A stretch of DNA of 36,941 bases from the NCBI GenBank assembly GCA_964510065.1, contig CAZEAC010000045.1:1-36941 (forward strand), given 5' to 3'. The position numbers and the translations under genes are program-made. The DNA comes from CAZEAC01 sp964510065. Lineage in GTDB: Bacteria; Bdellovibrionota_C; UBA2361; CAIXSY01. Shown piece after piece: positions 27,377-36,698 of this stretch. How positions within the stretch are numbered: position 1 is the first letter of the stretch; every line of letters starts with the position of its first letter. The notes under the pieces are model-generated. The model was not told the DNA's origin. It worked only from the letters and a program-made list of their open reading frames with translations, and ran no database searches.

Positions 27377-27625
27377 TCACCGAAACCGAGCGCAAGATAG
27401 CGGCGAAGCGCTTCTTACGAGGTGTCGCTCAGCACATGCCGGTGAATTCGGGAAAGGGCAGTGGCGCCTTTGTGGAGTTGTACCGGGATCAGTAAACGGC
27501 GTTGCGGGCGCTGGTGTTTCTGGCTGCTGCGGCGAGGGTGCGGGCTCGGGTGCGGCAGGTTTTACTTCCGGTTTCGGCTCGACAGCGGGCGGCTCTACCT
27601 CGACAGCTGACCTAATTGCAATCAT
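27377..27625 (-). CDS. Small proline-rich protein, doubtful
   Basis: 82 residues from ATG 27625, which has GGAG about 7 nt upstream; the ATG at 27637 adds four residues. The middle is Pro/Glu/Ala-rich (VEPPAVEPKPEVKPAAPEPA, SPQQPETPAPAT), the rest Arg/Cys-rich with no family. It lies 27 nt after the stop of the ankyrin gene on the same strand and could be its operon partner. Composition alone could produce such an ORF in GC-rich DNA, and the Gly-rich opposite frame is also open. No homology evidence was available. Confidence 0.35.
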   Translation of the reverse strand: MIAIRSAVEVEPPAVEPKPEVKPAAPEPAPSPQQPETPAPATPFTDPGTTPQRRHCPFPNSPACAERHLVRSASPLSCARFR

Positions 27626-27652
27626 AGTATTCTCCATATTCAGGTTTTAAAA

Positions 27653-30600
27653 TCATATTTTCTCCCCGGGATCGACGAGCATAATTTCACCGCCCTGATT
27701 GAGGCCGGCTTCTTGCAGGAATTCACGCACTGACGAATAGTTAATATCCTCGTCACTAAAGCTGCCCGAGGCCATTTTCTTAAGTCCTTCCACGACCTCC
27801 TCGTTCACCTTCAGCCGTGTTGTTGGTCGGCCGTCGACATCTTTAAAAAGAAGTTCGCCCCAAGGGGGAAATGCCGGGTCGACAAACGTGAGTTCAGGCA
27901 TCGGAAATCCCAAGCGTCCTTCGCTTTGTAGGAGGTACATTCGCTCAACCATATCGACGAGCGCTGCAAAACCGCTGGAGTGATGTCCGCCCATGAGTGT
28001 GCTCCCCTTCCCTCGACTTCGTGACCAAGCGGTCTCTACTCGAGTGTCATACTTAAAAGATGAGTAGGCCTCTTTTACTGCGAGCAGTGCATCACTTAGG
28101 GCGTCGAGATGTCGAGGAAAAGATCGCGTATCCTCGTATGCCCGTCTGTCAAGAATATGATAGAAACCCTGTCGTTCTGGTTCGCCCGAGAAATTGATCA
28201 TTTCATTCACTGTGAGCGCCGTCTTTCTCCAATATGCTGGGTGCATAAAGAGATCGCGACCAAAAACTAGAGACGAATTACGCACAAGAAGAGTACCGTG
28301 CAGCTCATGGCAGCATAGCAAGTACCCACGACGCAGAATGATCTCAAATTCTGAGCTGAGTTGGCGCCCTTCGCGGCTGCTTCCCCACGTGGTACTCCAA
28401 TAACGTAGAGGGCGGTCTTTACGCAAAACAAACTGCCGCCCGTAGGTAGCGTCGCTTGGAATACCCTCAATTGGCTGAAATCCGAAATGCTCGATTAGTG
28501 CTGGGGCGAGATATTCAGTTTGTCCATTTGGCGCGCGGTCAATCAAGCGACGGGTATCATACTTCCAGAGTCGGAAGCTAAAGGTGAGTCTGCCTATGCG
28601 CGACCAGATCTCGAGTAGTTCGCCGGGAGTTCTTCTGCCAATAATACCGACCAGACGATTAATTGAAGTAAGGGCGAGGCTCAAAGGGGCAATGTGCGGC
28701 CCTTTGCGTTGTGGGTCTTTGGGATGTGAGATTAGTGCGAGAAGCTCGGCTTCATGTGGGTGAAAGCCTATATTGCCCGCGCTATCGTTAATGCCTTCAA
28801 TCGGCCTTACCAGAGTCGCGACATCTTCGGGCATGAGTTCAAATAATAATGTTGGCAGGAAACGCGTAACATGGGCGAGCAGAGGTTTGATTGTACGCGG
28901 ATCGAGGTGGATGATTGAAGATGAACGTACGCTATATGCCGCTATGAGGTTTCGAATTCCGTCGAAGGAGACACCTCGCCTTAAATAATTGAGCGCAGTA
29001 ATCCGAGATGCTTGTGCAACAGAAAAGAAGAAAACGAGGCGCTGTTCAACTTCAGCTTGTGGCGCCTTTTGTTTGCCAGTGGTGAGATTGGAAATGAATT
29101 TGGCAAGGCTCGGATAGGCCGAGCTTTGTTCGAGTATTTTTTTTATGACTATCGAAGACTGCCTCTCATTAAGTTTCCAATGAAGAAAGCTCTGCTTCAA
29201 ATTAGAAATCTCGCCATTTTTCTCTTGGACAAGATCTCCGCCATTAAACAGTTCAACTCCAAATGTGTTGAGAACCAAATCAAAACGACCGTCGTCGTGA
29301 GTTGTCCAATCAATGTCGCTGTTAAAACCCTTTCTAGCGATATCTTTTTTTATGTGTGGATCGTCAGGAATAAGCGCAAGTGCATTTTTCAGAAAGTGCA
29401 AACGTGGAGACGCCAGAATGGCCTTCCAAAAATGCATATCGATAAAGGGGAATTTGCTGTCGTCTACAATGAGCGCGAGAAAGGCACGCATTGGTTCCTG
29501 TATTTGGCTGAGCGTTTCGCGGGGAAGCTCCATAAGTTCGGGAAAAATCGCTTGGTGTGGGTGCTCAATAATGGAGAGATACACAAATGAAGAGATTGAA
29601 GCATTGATTGATTTTTCTATTGTGGGGATTGCACGGACAATCTCCTTAATTCGACCATAGTTCCCCATAAGGATCGCGGAGTGCAGTTTCTGACGAACTA
29701 GTGAGCGAATCTGCTGATGGACATTCATGTGAAGCCCACGAATTGTCACCGCATGGCTCGCAAGGCTAAAAATCGCCTCGAGCGTTTGCGCCGAAGGGGC
29801 CGAGGGGAAATGGGAGGCTTCGATGCGAAGCTCTTCGCTATGTGAACGGGTGAAAAATTGCAACGTTGTCGGGTCTGTCGGATTACNNNNNNNNNNAACA
29901 TCCGGGTGGAGCCCACCGAGGAGGCCCGCGCCAGCGCGTACACCATGAGCGGTGAAAAACCGCTCGAGTCAAAGACGTAAGGATCTATGCCCTGCGAATC
30001 AAGCCACGCTACCACGTGAGGTTCACCGCGAAGCGCCGCTTCGTGACACACACTCCAACCATCACGAGCCCCAAGGAAAACATGCTCGATTGAACTTATC
30101 GCCTGAAGAGTGGGGTTTAGCTGTGCTACCCGATTAAGCACTGAGAGTGGAGCGTTTTCCCCGACGAGCGCATGAAGTATGGCCTCATCATAGTGAACGA
30201 GCGGTGGAAATAGTCGGCTAATCCCGTCACTTTGCGAATCGCGCGGAAGCCCTGCGATAATCTTCAAAGCTTTTTCTACATAATCCCACTGCATGCGTGT
30301 GCCCGCTTCCCTACAACCTCTTACTAAGGCACAGCGAAGTTCACTGAGACTTCGTTCGGAGTCGGAATTTATATGCGCACCATGCGCTACGAGTTTCTCC
30401 GCAATACCTATGTGTGAGTCTATGAGGCAACGGCCGAGAAGTGTTTGACCGTCGGCATTCACGCTATCGGCGCTAAGCCCGAGATGCAGTCCTAGGGATA
30501 TATTAGCAGTCTGCGCCCCCTCAGGCGCAAAGCGAGCATACCAAAGCGCGGTCTCCGAGTTGCTATCGAGAAGTGAATTTGCCCGGCCTTTCAGTACGCT

Positions 30601-31041
30601 AGCCAAAGTGGTCGGCCAATGCGTTTCACGGGTCATTGAGAGATGCCAGGGACTTGCGAGTTTTGTAAACACGGAGCCGTCTGCGTGTTGAAACTGCATC
30701 TCACCAAGAGCTCCCGGATCCGCACCTAAGCCAAGTAATTGCTCAGCGAGCTTTATGTCAGGACACTGCGCGCACACGTGGTGAAGTGCGGTTGCCCCGT
30801 GTTCTCCCCGACAGGCATTCACAATGCGCCCGACCTCATGTCGCTTTGTGATCTGGGTCGACTTAATTATTTGTAGCCGCCGAACTATTGCCTCTAATTC
30901 GTGCCAGTCTTCGAGCTCAGCCGCGGCGAGAAGCAGCTCGGCGAGTGTGTCAGGTTCAATGTGCAGCGGCGAACATACGCTGCGGCGTTGTTCATCAATG
31001 CTCGCCCTGATTCTCAAGATCGTGGTATGAATCAGCTCCAT
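27653..31041 (-). CDS. Large ankyrin-repeat protein, interrupted by assembly gap
   Basis: ATG 31041 (AAGGA 7 nt upstream) starts about 380 residues with ankyrin-like repeats: GATALHHVCAQCPDIKLAEQ, GQTLLGRCLIDSHIGIAEKL with GAHINSD, and GWSVCHEAALRGEPHVVAWL followed by SGFSPLMVYALA. The frame runs to the N-run at 29896. On the other side, the frame ending at 27653 (about 744 codons) is open to the gap (NPTDPTTLQFFTRS) without any good start, so I join both as one gene of about 1,126 residues plus the gap. The second part is helical and then beta-rich, with no domain I recognise. Ankyrin proteins are frequent type IV effectors in Legionella and Coxiella, but a bacterial housekeeping role is equally possible. 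The gap size, and so the frame join, is unproven. Confidence 0.65.
29887..29896. other. Assembly gap (10 N) inside the ankyrin gene
   Basis: Ten N placeholder. Reading straight through it puts the ankyrin frame into a nonsense tail, so the real gap length is not a simple ten bases. Confidence 0.95.
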
Positions 31042-31372
31042 CGCACAGTCCTTGCCTGGACTTCTCACAGTTTTCTACTGCGGAAGTATAATTTGTCGAA
31101 TGGCGCGGCCTTTCGACAAATTACGCTTCCTCGCGACGGAACCTGTGCGAAGTCCGGGCGAGTACACTGTAAACGAAATAACTTATCCTTGCTCTCGGTT
31201 CTAACTCGGTGTTCCCTGTGCCTCTGTGGTTTTTTTGCTTTCAAAAGACCACAGAGGCACGAAGAGCACTGAGATGAGAAGAGTCAGAAAACTTCGTTCA
31301 CAGTGTACTAGAAAGAATTCTCGCGAATTCATTGAGACAATGCTACGTCCGAGCGCGAACGTACCAAAGCGA
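31042..31372. other. Intergenic gap with a symmetrical element
   Basis: 331 bases between the repeat-protein gene and the ankyrin gene. Positions 31161-31309 form one symmetrical unit of about 149 bp (see the repeat entry). The rest, 31042-31160, includes TTTGTCGAA repeats (GTCGAATGG and TTTCGACAAATTA at 31095-31123), a weak inverted repeat that may belong to the ankyrin promoter region. No other gene seen. Confidence 0.5.
31161..31309. repeat. Dispersed palindrome, copy 4, in a 149-bp MITE-like unit
   Basis: The outer arms AGTACACTGTAAACGAA (31161-31177) and TTCGTTCACAGTGTACT (31293-31309) are inverted with one mismatch in 17. The inner arms 31205-31232 and 31247-31273 carry the shared core (CCTCTGTGGTTT / GACCACAGAGGCAC). 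Length and symmetry are those of a non-coding MITE-like element. No target duplication was clear. Confidence 0.82.
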
Positions 31373-32884
31373 TTATTTTGATTTCATATTTTGTACGCGG
31401 GAAAGATTTTGGGCTTCAGTAGTGGCAAAATGCGCCGCACGTGCGAGAGCGCTTATTGCGTCACTGAGTAGCTCAATCTTTGTGAAGCCCTGCCGGCGTA
31501 CTCCTTTTGTGTAGAGTCGTGAGGCACGAAGTGTGAATGTTCCCGCGGCAATTCCGACAATATACTTTGTGTCAATTGGCCGAGGCGCATGGTTTTTCCT
31601 TTCTAAGAATGTAAGACGTGAGAGAATGGTGTTTAAATCATCCTGCACCGTGCGATTAACAGTAAAAAGCGGAAGCCAGCGCTCGCGAAGCAAGTGCAAG
31701 ATCTCTCGCACGTTTCCAGAACGTGTCTCCATTTCATAAAGAAGCTTCAATCCCAAACATCCTCCGGTCCGCAGCCGCGCGGGGGTTTTGTTTGCAATGC
31801 CTATCAACAGTTGAAACGCACTCGCGGAAAGTCCGCATGTTTCAGGCGATAAAAAGTCCGGGAGAAAGTACTCCGGAAGGTCATCGCGATGGCGCTTCGC
31901 TTGAAAACCGATTACGCCCTTTTGATAGGGATTGATGCTGGACACATACAGTTCTGGTAGCCATGAAAGAGCGTCGGTGGTAAGGCGCAGTCCTGGAATA
32001 AAGCTGCCCTCGGCGCGTTGACGATTGCGAATCGTGAGCTCGAGCGCGTCTTGTGAGAACTGAACTCCAGGATTTTGTAATGAGACCAATCGGTAAAGAT
32101 CGCGGAGTGAAGGGTATTCGCCGAAGATCTGTTTGTAATTTTCGCGAGCTGACATTACCTCTTCAACGCAAAGCTTCGAATGTGATGTGATACAATACGT
32201 TGGTGACAGTTCAGCGTCGTAGCCTTTTCGCAAGGTTTTGCCGAGAAGTCCATGAGGATATTTGCTGCGGGTGGCAGCAAGAAGCTCCGCTTCAACAGGG
32301 CGCGCACCAAGTTCATGCTTAAAAGTTATAGCTACTTGTTTGATCGCTTCTACATCAATCGCTCGGGTATGTTCCTTTGAGAGGGCGAACTCAGGAAGCC
32401 CACGCTTTCGGCGGCGATTGTTGAGCATGCGGAAGCCCATGCGAGTTCGATCGAAGCTCGCCGCGCCTCGAATCTGCTTAGAGAGTGCTCCCTGCAGCTC
32501 AAGCCAGCGTGGTATGCGCTGGTGCTCTTTTAAAAATGCACGATACGAAATTTCCACCGCGTCAGCGAGAAAGCTCGCATCTCGTTCAATTTTAAGTGGA
32601 TTGCGATGGTGCTCGCTTCTTTCTTTGTTAATTTTCCGCAAGGTGGTGCCAAAATTGGCCGAACTGAATGGAACTTTTTTTTCTTCCCGAAGGTAACGTT
32701 CTATCTCCGGGCGCGATGGTCGACGGTTCACGCCCTGCTTTCTGAAGCCACGGGCGGTCTTAAGGTAGGCTTCCTTGAAAAGTTCTTGGCGCCAACGCCA
32801 TGCTGCGTCCGAACGGGCGCTCGTTGCGAAATGGGGAGGTTTACTGGGGGAGTTTTCAGTAGCCTTTTTCAATGGGAGAGTCAT
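31373..32884 (-). CDS. Basic protein with four HTH-like repeats, unknown function
   Basis: 503 residues from ATG 32884; an upstream TTG at 32914 with GAGG is possible, but the promoter predicted just above would place it almost at the transcript start. The N-terminal 300 residues hold four related units of about 50-58 residues. Each unit begins with a helix ending in Y/F, has a Pro before a second helix (RRPSRPEIERYL, RIPRWLELQGAL, ARPVEAELLAAT, EYPSLRDLYRLV), and in three of them ends in a basic stretch (LRKINKERS, NNRRRKRGL, IRNRQRAEG). This spacing resembles tandem helix-turn-helix or nuclease-associated DNA-binding repeats, and the net charge is basic. The C-terminal 200 residues are helical, with no catalytic motif seen. 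DNA or RNA binding is an inference. It is divergent from the cold-shock-like gene, with a shared short promoter region. Confidence 0.55.
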   Translation of the reverse strand: MTLPLKKATENSPSKPPHFATSARSDAAWRWRQELFKEAYLKTARGFRKQGVNRRPSRPEIERYLREEKKVPFSSANFGTTLRKINKERSEHHRNPLKIERDASFLADAVEISYRAFLKEHQRIPRWLELQGALSKQIRGAASFDRTRMGFRMLNNRRRKRGLPEFALSKEHTRAIDVEAIKQVAITFKHELGARPVEAELLAATRSKYPHGLLGKTLRKGYDAELSPTYCITSHSKLCVEEVMSARENYKQIFGEYPSLRDLYRLVSLQNPGVQFSQDALELTIRNRQRAEGSFIPGLRLTTDALSWLPELYVSSINPYQKGVIGFQAKRHRDDLPEYFLPDFLSPETCGLSASAFQLLIGIANKTPARLRTGGCLGLKLLYEMETRSGNVREILHLLRERWLPLFTVNRTVQDDLNTILSRLTFLERKNHAPRPIDTKYIVGIAAGTFTLRASRLYTKGVRRQGFTKIELLSDAISALARAAHFATTEAQNLSRVQNMKSK

Positions 32885-32917
32885 AGGGAAGAATAGCCAG
32901 CAGATTTTAAGCAAAGT

Positions 32918-32953
32918 TGCCTCAATTATACTTGATTAGTTTTCTCGAGTGAA
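32918..32953 (-). promoter_or_regulatory. Candidate promoter for the repeat-protein gene
   Basis: On the minus strand TTCACT (32953-32948) and TATAAT (32930-32925) are 17 bp apart, close to the sigma70 consensus. This would start transcription near 32918, about 34 nt above ATG 32884. It overlaps the start of the divergent plus-strand gene. Confidence 0.45.
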
Positions 32954-33422
32954 TACTATCGAGGTGATGTATTCGCAACGACAAGATAAAGTTTTTAGTA
33001 GAAGCGCCGCGCAGTCTCTCTTATCTCCGATAAAACGTGAATTAGGAGCGTACCTTGGCCGACTGGGTTGGCATATTGGTGCGGCAAAGTTCTATACGAT
33101 ATCGCGCCATGAGACAGATCGCTCAGGAGCTCCGAAGGAATTCGGATTTGTCTTCTTTGATCAGGGCGAGGTCTGGTTTCATCGGCGCAATGCCCGTGAG
33201 TTCGCACTTCGAAATGGACAGCCAAATTTTGTGGCACCAAAAGATGCATGGGATAAAGTAACACTTCCCAAGATGAATGATCTTATTGTTTTCCAAAGTC
33301 GTGTTGGTCCGGGCGGAATGCATGCCACCGATTGGGGATACGTTGAAGAGCTAAGGCTCATATTGCCTGCACCTGAAAAGAAGCGCTCGCCGCTCGACAG
33401 CTTATTTCCGTCTGCGCAGTAA
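32949..33422 (+). CDS. Cold-shock-like (CSD/OB-fold) nucleic-acid-binding protein
   Basis: 157 residues from GTG 32949; an ATG at 32967 has GAGG too close to serve well. The middle carries RNP1-like KEFGFVFF and RNP2-like GEVWFHRR motifs, in the order and spacing of cold-shock domains (KGFGFI, DVFFH). The second half of the OB fold follows, NDLIVFQSRVGPGGMHATDW, like the GDKVSFEVEEGPKG stretch. It is longer than CspA (about 70 residues): an N-terminal basic region and a C-terminal LPAPEKKRSPLDSLF tail are added. It may bind single-stranded RNA or DNA. It is divergent from the basic repeat protein, so a functional link is possible. The fold call is by motif only. Confidence 0.5.
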   Translation: MNTIEVMYSQRQDKVFSRSAAQSLLSPIKRELGAYLGRLGWHIGAAKFYTISRHETDRSGAPKEFGFVFFDQGEVWFHRRNAREFALRNGQPNFVAPKDAWDKVTLPKMNDLIVFQSRVGPGGMHATDWGYVEELRLILPAPEKKRSPLDSLFPSAQ

Positions 33423-33580
33423 CGTTGAGCAGGTAACGTTGAGTAGGTTTTAATCCGTTTATCTGATCATACGTTGCGAGCAGAATTTTTAGCTCTGTGT
33501 AACCCCGTGCTTATAGAAACAATAAGTTTAAGGTGTTACGCAGAGGCGGCAGGAAAATCGCCCCGGATAGATAGATTTTC
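33423..33580. other. Convergent intergenic region
   Basis: 158 bases between converging genes. It holds a short direct repeat, TAACGTTGAGCAGG / TAACGTTGAGTAGG (33420-33449), and a weak CTTAT...ATAAG hairpin near 33510-33525. No copy of the dispersed palindrome was found here. No clear terminator. Confidence 0.4.
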
Positions 33581-34564
33581 TTAGCCGTCGCTAAAGCGTT
33601 CCTCAACGCCGGCGACGCAGGCTTCTATTCGCTTTGCGATGTCGCCGCTTACCCGCGGTATAAATTCAAGTGCCTGCATGTTTTCCTTTACTTGCTCGGG
33701 GCGGCTCGCGCCGGTAATTACCGTACTTACATTCTGATTCTGGGCGCACCAGGCAATTGCGAGCTGCGAAAGAGTGCAGCCAAGCTCTTTGGCGATAGGT
33801 TCTAATTTTCTTACCGCATTTAACTTATCTTCGGTAAGATTTTGTTTTAGCCATTCGTATCCTTGCAGTGCCAGCCTCCCGTCCTTGGGTATGCCGCTAT
33901 TGTACTTACCACTTAAAAGACCCGAAGCGAGCGGACTCCAGGTGGTAAGTCCGAGCCCAATATCTTTATACAGCGCGGCGTACTCCTGCTCGACCCGTTT
34001 TCTCCAGAAAAGATTGTATTGTGGCTGTTCCATCTGTGGCTTATGCAAATGATGTTTTTCGGCGATATCCCAAGCTTCGCGAATCTGCCGAGCGCTCCAC
34101 TCGGAGGTTCCCCAATAAAGTGCTTTCCCCGAAGCAACCATATCGTGCATCGCTCGTACAGTTTCTTCAATCGGTGTCTCGCTATCGGGGCGATGGCAAT
34201 ACACAAGGTCTACAAAATCGAGCCCAAATCGTTTAAGCGATCCATCAATCGCCTGCATAAGATATTTTCGGTTGAGGGTATTTTCTTCGTTAACGCCACT
34301 TTCCAGCCCCCAAAAGAATTTTGTTGAAACGATATAACTCGATCGGCGCCAGTTCAGCTTCTTAAGCGCGTTGCCCATGAGCCGTTCGGCTTCTCCTCCG
34401 GCATACGCCTCGGCATTGTCAAAAAAGTTAACGCCGAAATCGTGTGCCTGCTCCATGCAACGAAGCGCGAGCTTTTCATCCATCTGGGTTTTGAAGGTAA
34501 CCCAGGCACCGAATGAGAGAACACTTACCCGTAATCCCGAACTTCCAAGACGGCGATAATCCAT
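33581..34564 (-). CDS. Aldo/keto reductase (AKR6, Kv-beta-like)
   Basis: 327 residues, a standard-length NADPH-dependent (beta/alpha)8-barrel oxidoreductase. The catalytic tetrad is complete: D49 and Y54 (DNAEAYAGG), K82 (STKFFWG) and H124 (YCHRPD). WGTSEWSA, QPQYNLFWR and the nucleotide-binding ITGASRPEQV block place it near the AKR6 family, related to potassium-channel beta subunits and YghZ/GpR. Bacterial members reduce aldehydes such as methylglyoxal. ATG 34564 begins MDYRRLGSSGLRVSVLSFG, the normal family start. It stands alone between the dispersed palindrome (34619-34676) and the convergent cold-shock-like gene. Confidence 0.93.
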   Translation of the reverse strand: MDYRRLGSSGLRVSVLSFGAWVTFKTQMDEKLALRCMEQAHDFGVNFFDNAEAYAGGEAERLMGNALKKLNWRRSSYIVSTKFFWGLESGVNEENTLNRKYLMQAIDGSLKRFGLDFVDLVYCHRPDSETPIEETVRAMHDMVASGKALYWGTSEWSARQIREAWDIAEKHHLHKPQMEQPQYNLFWRKRVEQEYAALYKDIGLGLTTWSPLASGLLSGKYNSGIPKDGRLALQGYEWLKQNLTEDKLNAVRKLEPIAKELGCTLSQLAIAWCAQNQNVSTVITGASRPEQVKENMQALEFIPRVSGDIAKRIEACVAGVEERFSDG

Positions 34565-34618
34565 TGAGAAATCCTCTAGTACTCTGTAAACAAAATAATG
34601 TTACCTACTCCCCTGTCT

Positions 34619-34676
34619 TATCTCTGTGCCTCTGTGGTTTTTTCAACGTGAAAAAAACCACAGAGGCACAGAGATA
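34619..34676. repeat. Dispersed palindrome, copy 5
   Basis: Left arm starting TATCTCTGTGCCTCTGTGG (34619-34644) and right arm 34650-34676 pair over about 26 bp with a single extra A; the loop is AACGT. This is the most perfect copy. It ends about 25 nt from the stop of the beta-helix gene. The flank AGTACTCTGTAAACAAAATAA (from 34579) resembles that of copy 4. Confidence 0.9.
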
Positions 34677-34700
34677 CCGCTATACTAGTCCAATCCTGGC

Positions 34701-36698
34701 CTACTTTACCCGTAATTCGGTAGGAGCTCCAGGGGCGCCGGAACTCGAGCCAGCCTTGCACGCTGTCGGTACCGAGAAGTTCGGATTAAAGCGAAGCAGC
34801 GCAGGAACTGGGCATTCCCGCTCGGCGTCTTCGGCTTTCATCGGGGGCCAGCGCAGATTCTCGTTGGTAGCGGGGTTTTTAAACCAGGCAGGACGAGCTG
34901 AAAGGTAAAGGCTATCAGGAATCGTTGAAGTGGTCGGACAGGTATTGGTAATTGGACGGCCAGCTTTATCATTACAGATAATTCCGGCCCCGATCTGCTC
35001 CATTCCAGGACCTGTTGCTGCTACATAATAGGGATTATTTTGCTGACCTCCATTATCGGGATTATATTGCTGCGAGACCCAATTCTTACAGCGAAAGAGA
35101 GTGCAGCGAACTTCGTTGTCATACTTCGCATCGTTCGGATTCTCATTGCCGTACGAGTACCCTAGCCTATATATGACCTGACTCCCCGAAGTCGAGTTGC
35201 AACCGTAGCCGTTAGGCTCTCGATATACTTCGTATTCAGACTCTTTACCGGATGTACCGAGAATATTTCCGAGAAAGCTGTAGTATCTATTGTGCCGCTC
35301 AAGATCAACAATCCAGGCCTGTGCGCACGGACTCCCGCGAGGGCGGGCCGCAAACTTATTTCTTAATAGCGTGAAGTGCGAAGAGCTTCCCCAGGCATCA
35401 TCCGCGCGGAATCTTTCAATGCTGTAGTTGCCCTCGATAAGATTCATCATCGGATGGCCGCCATGCATCAGCGGCCCGAAGCGGTGCGGATAGTCGCCAC
35501 CGGTACTTTTCCACCACATCTGTCCCATGTAATTATAGCTGGTGACATTACCCGCGACCGCGCCCTCGTAGGCAACGGCCATGGTAAGCTTCTCGAAAAT
35601 GTTATCAGTGATTAAACTTGCGCTGAAGTGTGGGCCCAAGAAGATGCCGTAGGCATTGTTTGAGGTATAGTTCCCATCGGAAAGGTCTGATTCGAGGTCG
35701 TAATCCTTTCCCACGTAATCATATTTCCCTGTCGTTTGGTTAACTTTGGGAGGAACCGGAACGCCACCCCAGATCTTCATCCCCTGAAAAGTAAACCAGA
35801 GGCCGCCATACCCCCACACTGCGCGTCGCTTCGCCCCAATCAGTTCGACACGAAGAAGCCAGCTATTTATCGCGCCTTCGATAGCCACTGTATCAGTGAC
35901 GTTTGAGCGCAAATTATTGAAGGTGAGATCCTCGGCCCCGGCATTGTAAGTCAGCCCAGTCATTGCCACTCCCTGTGGCGAGTTGGCATAAGACCAATAA
36001 AGCGGTGGATCAATTGCAAAGCTGAGCCCATTTGATGCGCGTGAAGTAAGCTTGACCCACTGCCCACTATTACGTCCGGAACGACCACACCAGGTACAGG
36101 TGCCCTCGCCCGCAATATTGCTGAATACAGGATCGTTCGCTGTATTAACCGCCTGATCGATCAAAATAATATCGCCCACTGCCCAGCCTGGATCCGAAGC
36201 CAAATAAATGGTCGTGTCGCCCTTTCGAAGCGGGTTTGCAGCTGTTCCGACGGTCCTATTGCCAGCCCCCCAACCCGTGTCAAAAGAGTTGCTAAAAAAC
36301 AGCATAGAGGCGCCGGAAAACGAGGCCGTACCAAGAAGCTCCGTTGTCCCCATCCCGGCGCCGCGAAGTACAACGTAGGACGGGATCTTTAGCGTTGAGT
36401 TCACATTAAAAGTTCCTGCCGCAAGCTTCAAAACTCGCACCGGGCAGTTAGAAACACTCTGACATGCTGTTCTCTGCTCATTGCCACAAGTATTGAGCGC
36501 GCTTTGAATTTGAGCTGCTGTTGACGTCGACGGCAACGGGGTCGCGGTACAATCGGCACCGGAGGTAGTGGGAATTCCGCCTCGCACGCCAGGATCCCAG
36601 GTAATTCGCCTTGCGGAATCAAGTACCTGCGCCTGCCCAGGGATGGTAATGCAAATCAGCGCCGTTAGAGCGATTGTCCTTATTGTTCTTCTTCTCAC
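34701..36698 (-). CDS. Secreted right-handed parallel beta-helix protein
   Basis: About 665 residues from GTG 36698, preceded by GGTGA; the longer TTG at 36734 would add 12 residues ahead of the signal peptide. The signal peptide RRRTIRTIALTALICITIPG ends QAQ, a likely cleavage site. The body has RITWDPGVRGGIP, a Gly/Asn-rich pattern of short repeated strands (NAGAEDLTFNNLRSN, FSASLITDNIFEKLT, NVTSYNYMG) and VVLRGAGMGTTEL, typical of pectate-lyase-like beta-helix proteins. Many Cys are present (TCTWCGRSG, CTLFRCKNW). The C-terminus, GAPGAPTELRVK, reads like the start of a fibronectin III domain and then stops. Role: extracellular binding or cleavage of polysaccharide is plausible but no catalytic residues are identified. 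Confidence 0.75.
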   Translation of the reverse strand: MRRRTIRTIALTALICITIPGQAQVLDSARRITWDPGVRGGIPTTSGADCTATPLPSTSTAAQIQSALNTCGNEQRTACQSVSNCPVRVLKLAAGTFNVNSTLKIPSYVVLRGAGMGTTELLGTASFSGASMLFFSNSFDTGWGAGNRTVGTAANPLRKGDTTIYLASDPGWAVGDIILIDQAVNTANDPVFSNIAGEGTCTWCGRSGRNSGQWVKLTSRASNGLSFAIDPPLYWSYANSPQGVAMTGLTYNAGAEDLTFNNLRSNVTDTVAIEGAINSWLLRVELIGAKRRAVWGYGGLWFTFQGMKIWGGVPVPPKVNQTTGKYDYVGKDYDLESDLSDGNYTSNNAYGIFLGPHFSASLITDNIFEKLTMAVAYEGAVAGNVTSYNYMGQMWWKSTGGDYPHRFGPLMHGGHPMMNLIEGNYSIERFRADDAWGSSSHFTLLRNKFAARPRGSPCAQAWIVDLERHNRYYSFLGNILGTSGKESEYEVYREPNGYGCNSTSGSQVIYRLGYSYGNENPNDAKYDNEVRCTLFRCKNWVSQQYNPDNGGQQNNPYYVAATGPGMEQIGAGIICNDKAGRPITNTCPTTSTIPDSLYLSARPAWFKNPATNENLRWPPMKAEDAERECPVPALLRFNPNFSVPTACKAGSSSGAPGAPTELRVK

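Noticed and set aside
29012..29590. Plus-strand ORF of 192 codons antisense to the ankyrin gene's second part
   Set aside because: No recognisable domain, and the opposite frame is much longer and continuous.
29746..29886. Ankyrin ORF continuing past the N-run with a basic tail
   Set aside because: The tail is the shadow frame of the following coding region; the read-through depends on the arbitrary 10-N length.
31140..31320. tRNA or small RNA from the strong hairpin
   Set aside because: The symmetry is that of a repeat element; no cloverleaf, anticodon or CCA-like end.
8431..34676. CRISPR array from the repeated palindromes
   Set aside because: Copies are thousands of bases apart, differ in sequence and have no regular spacers or cas genes.
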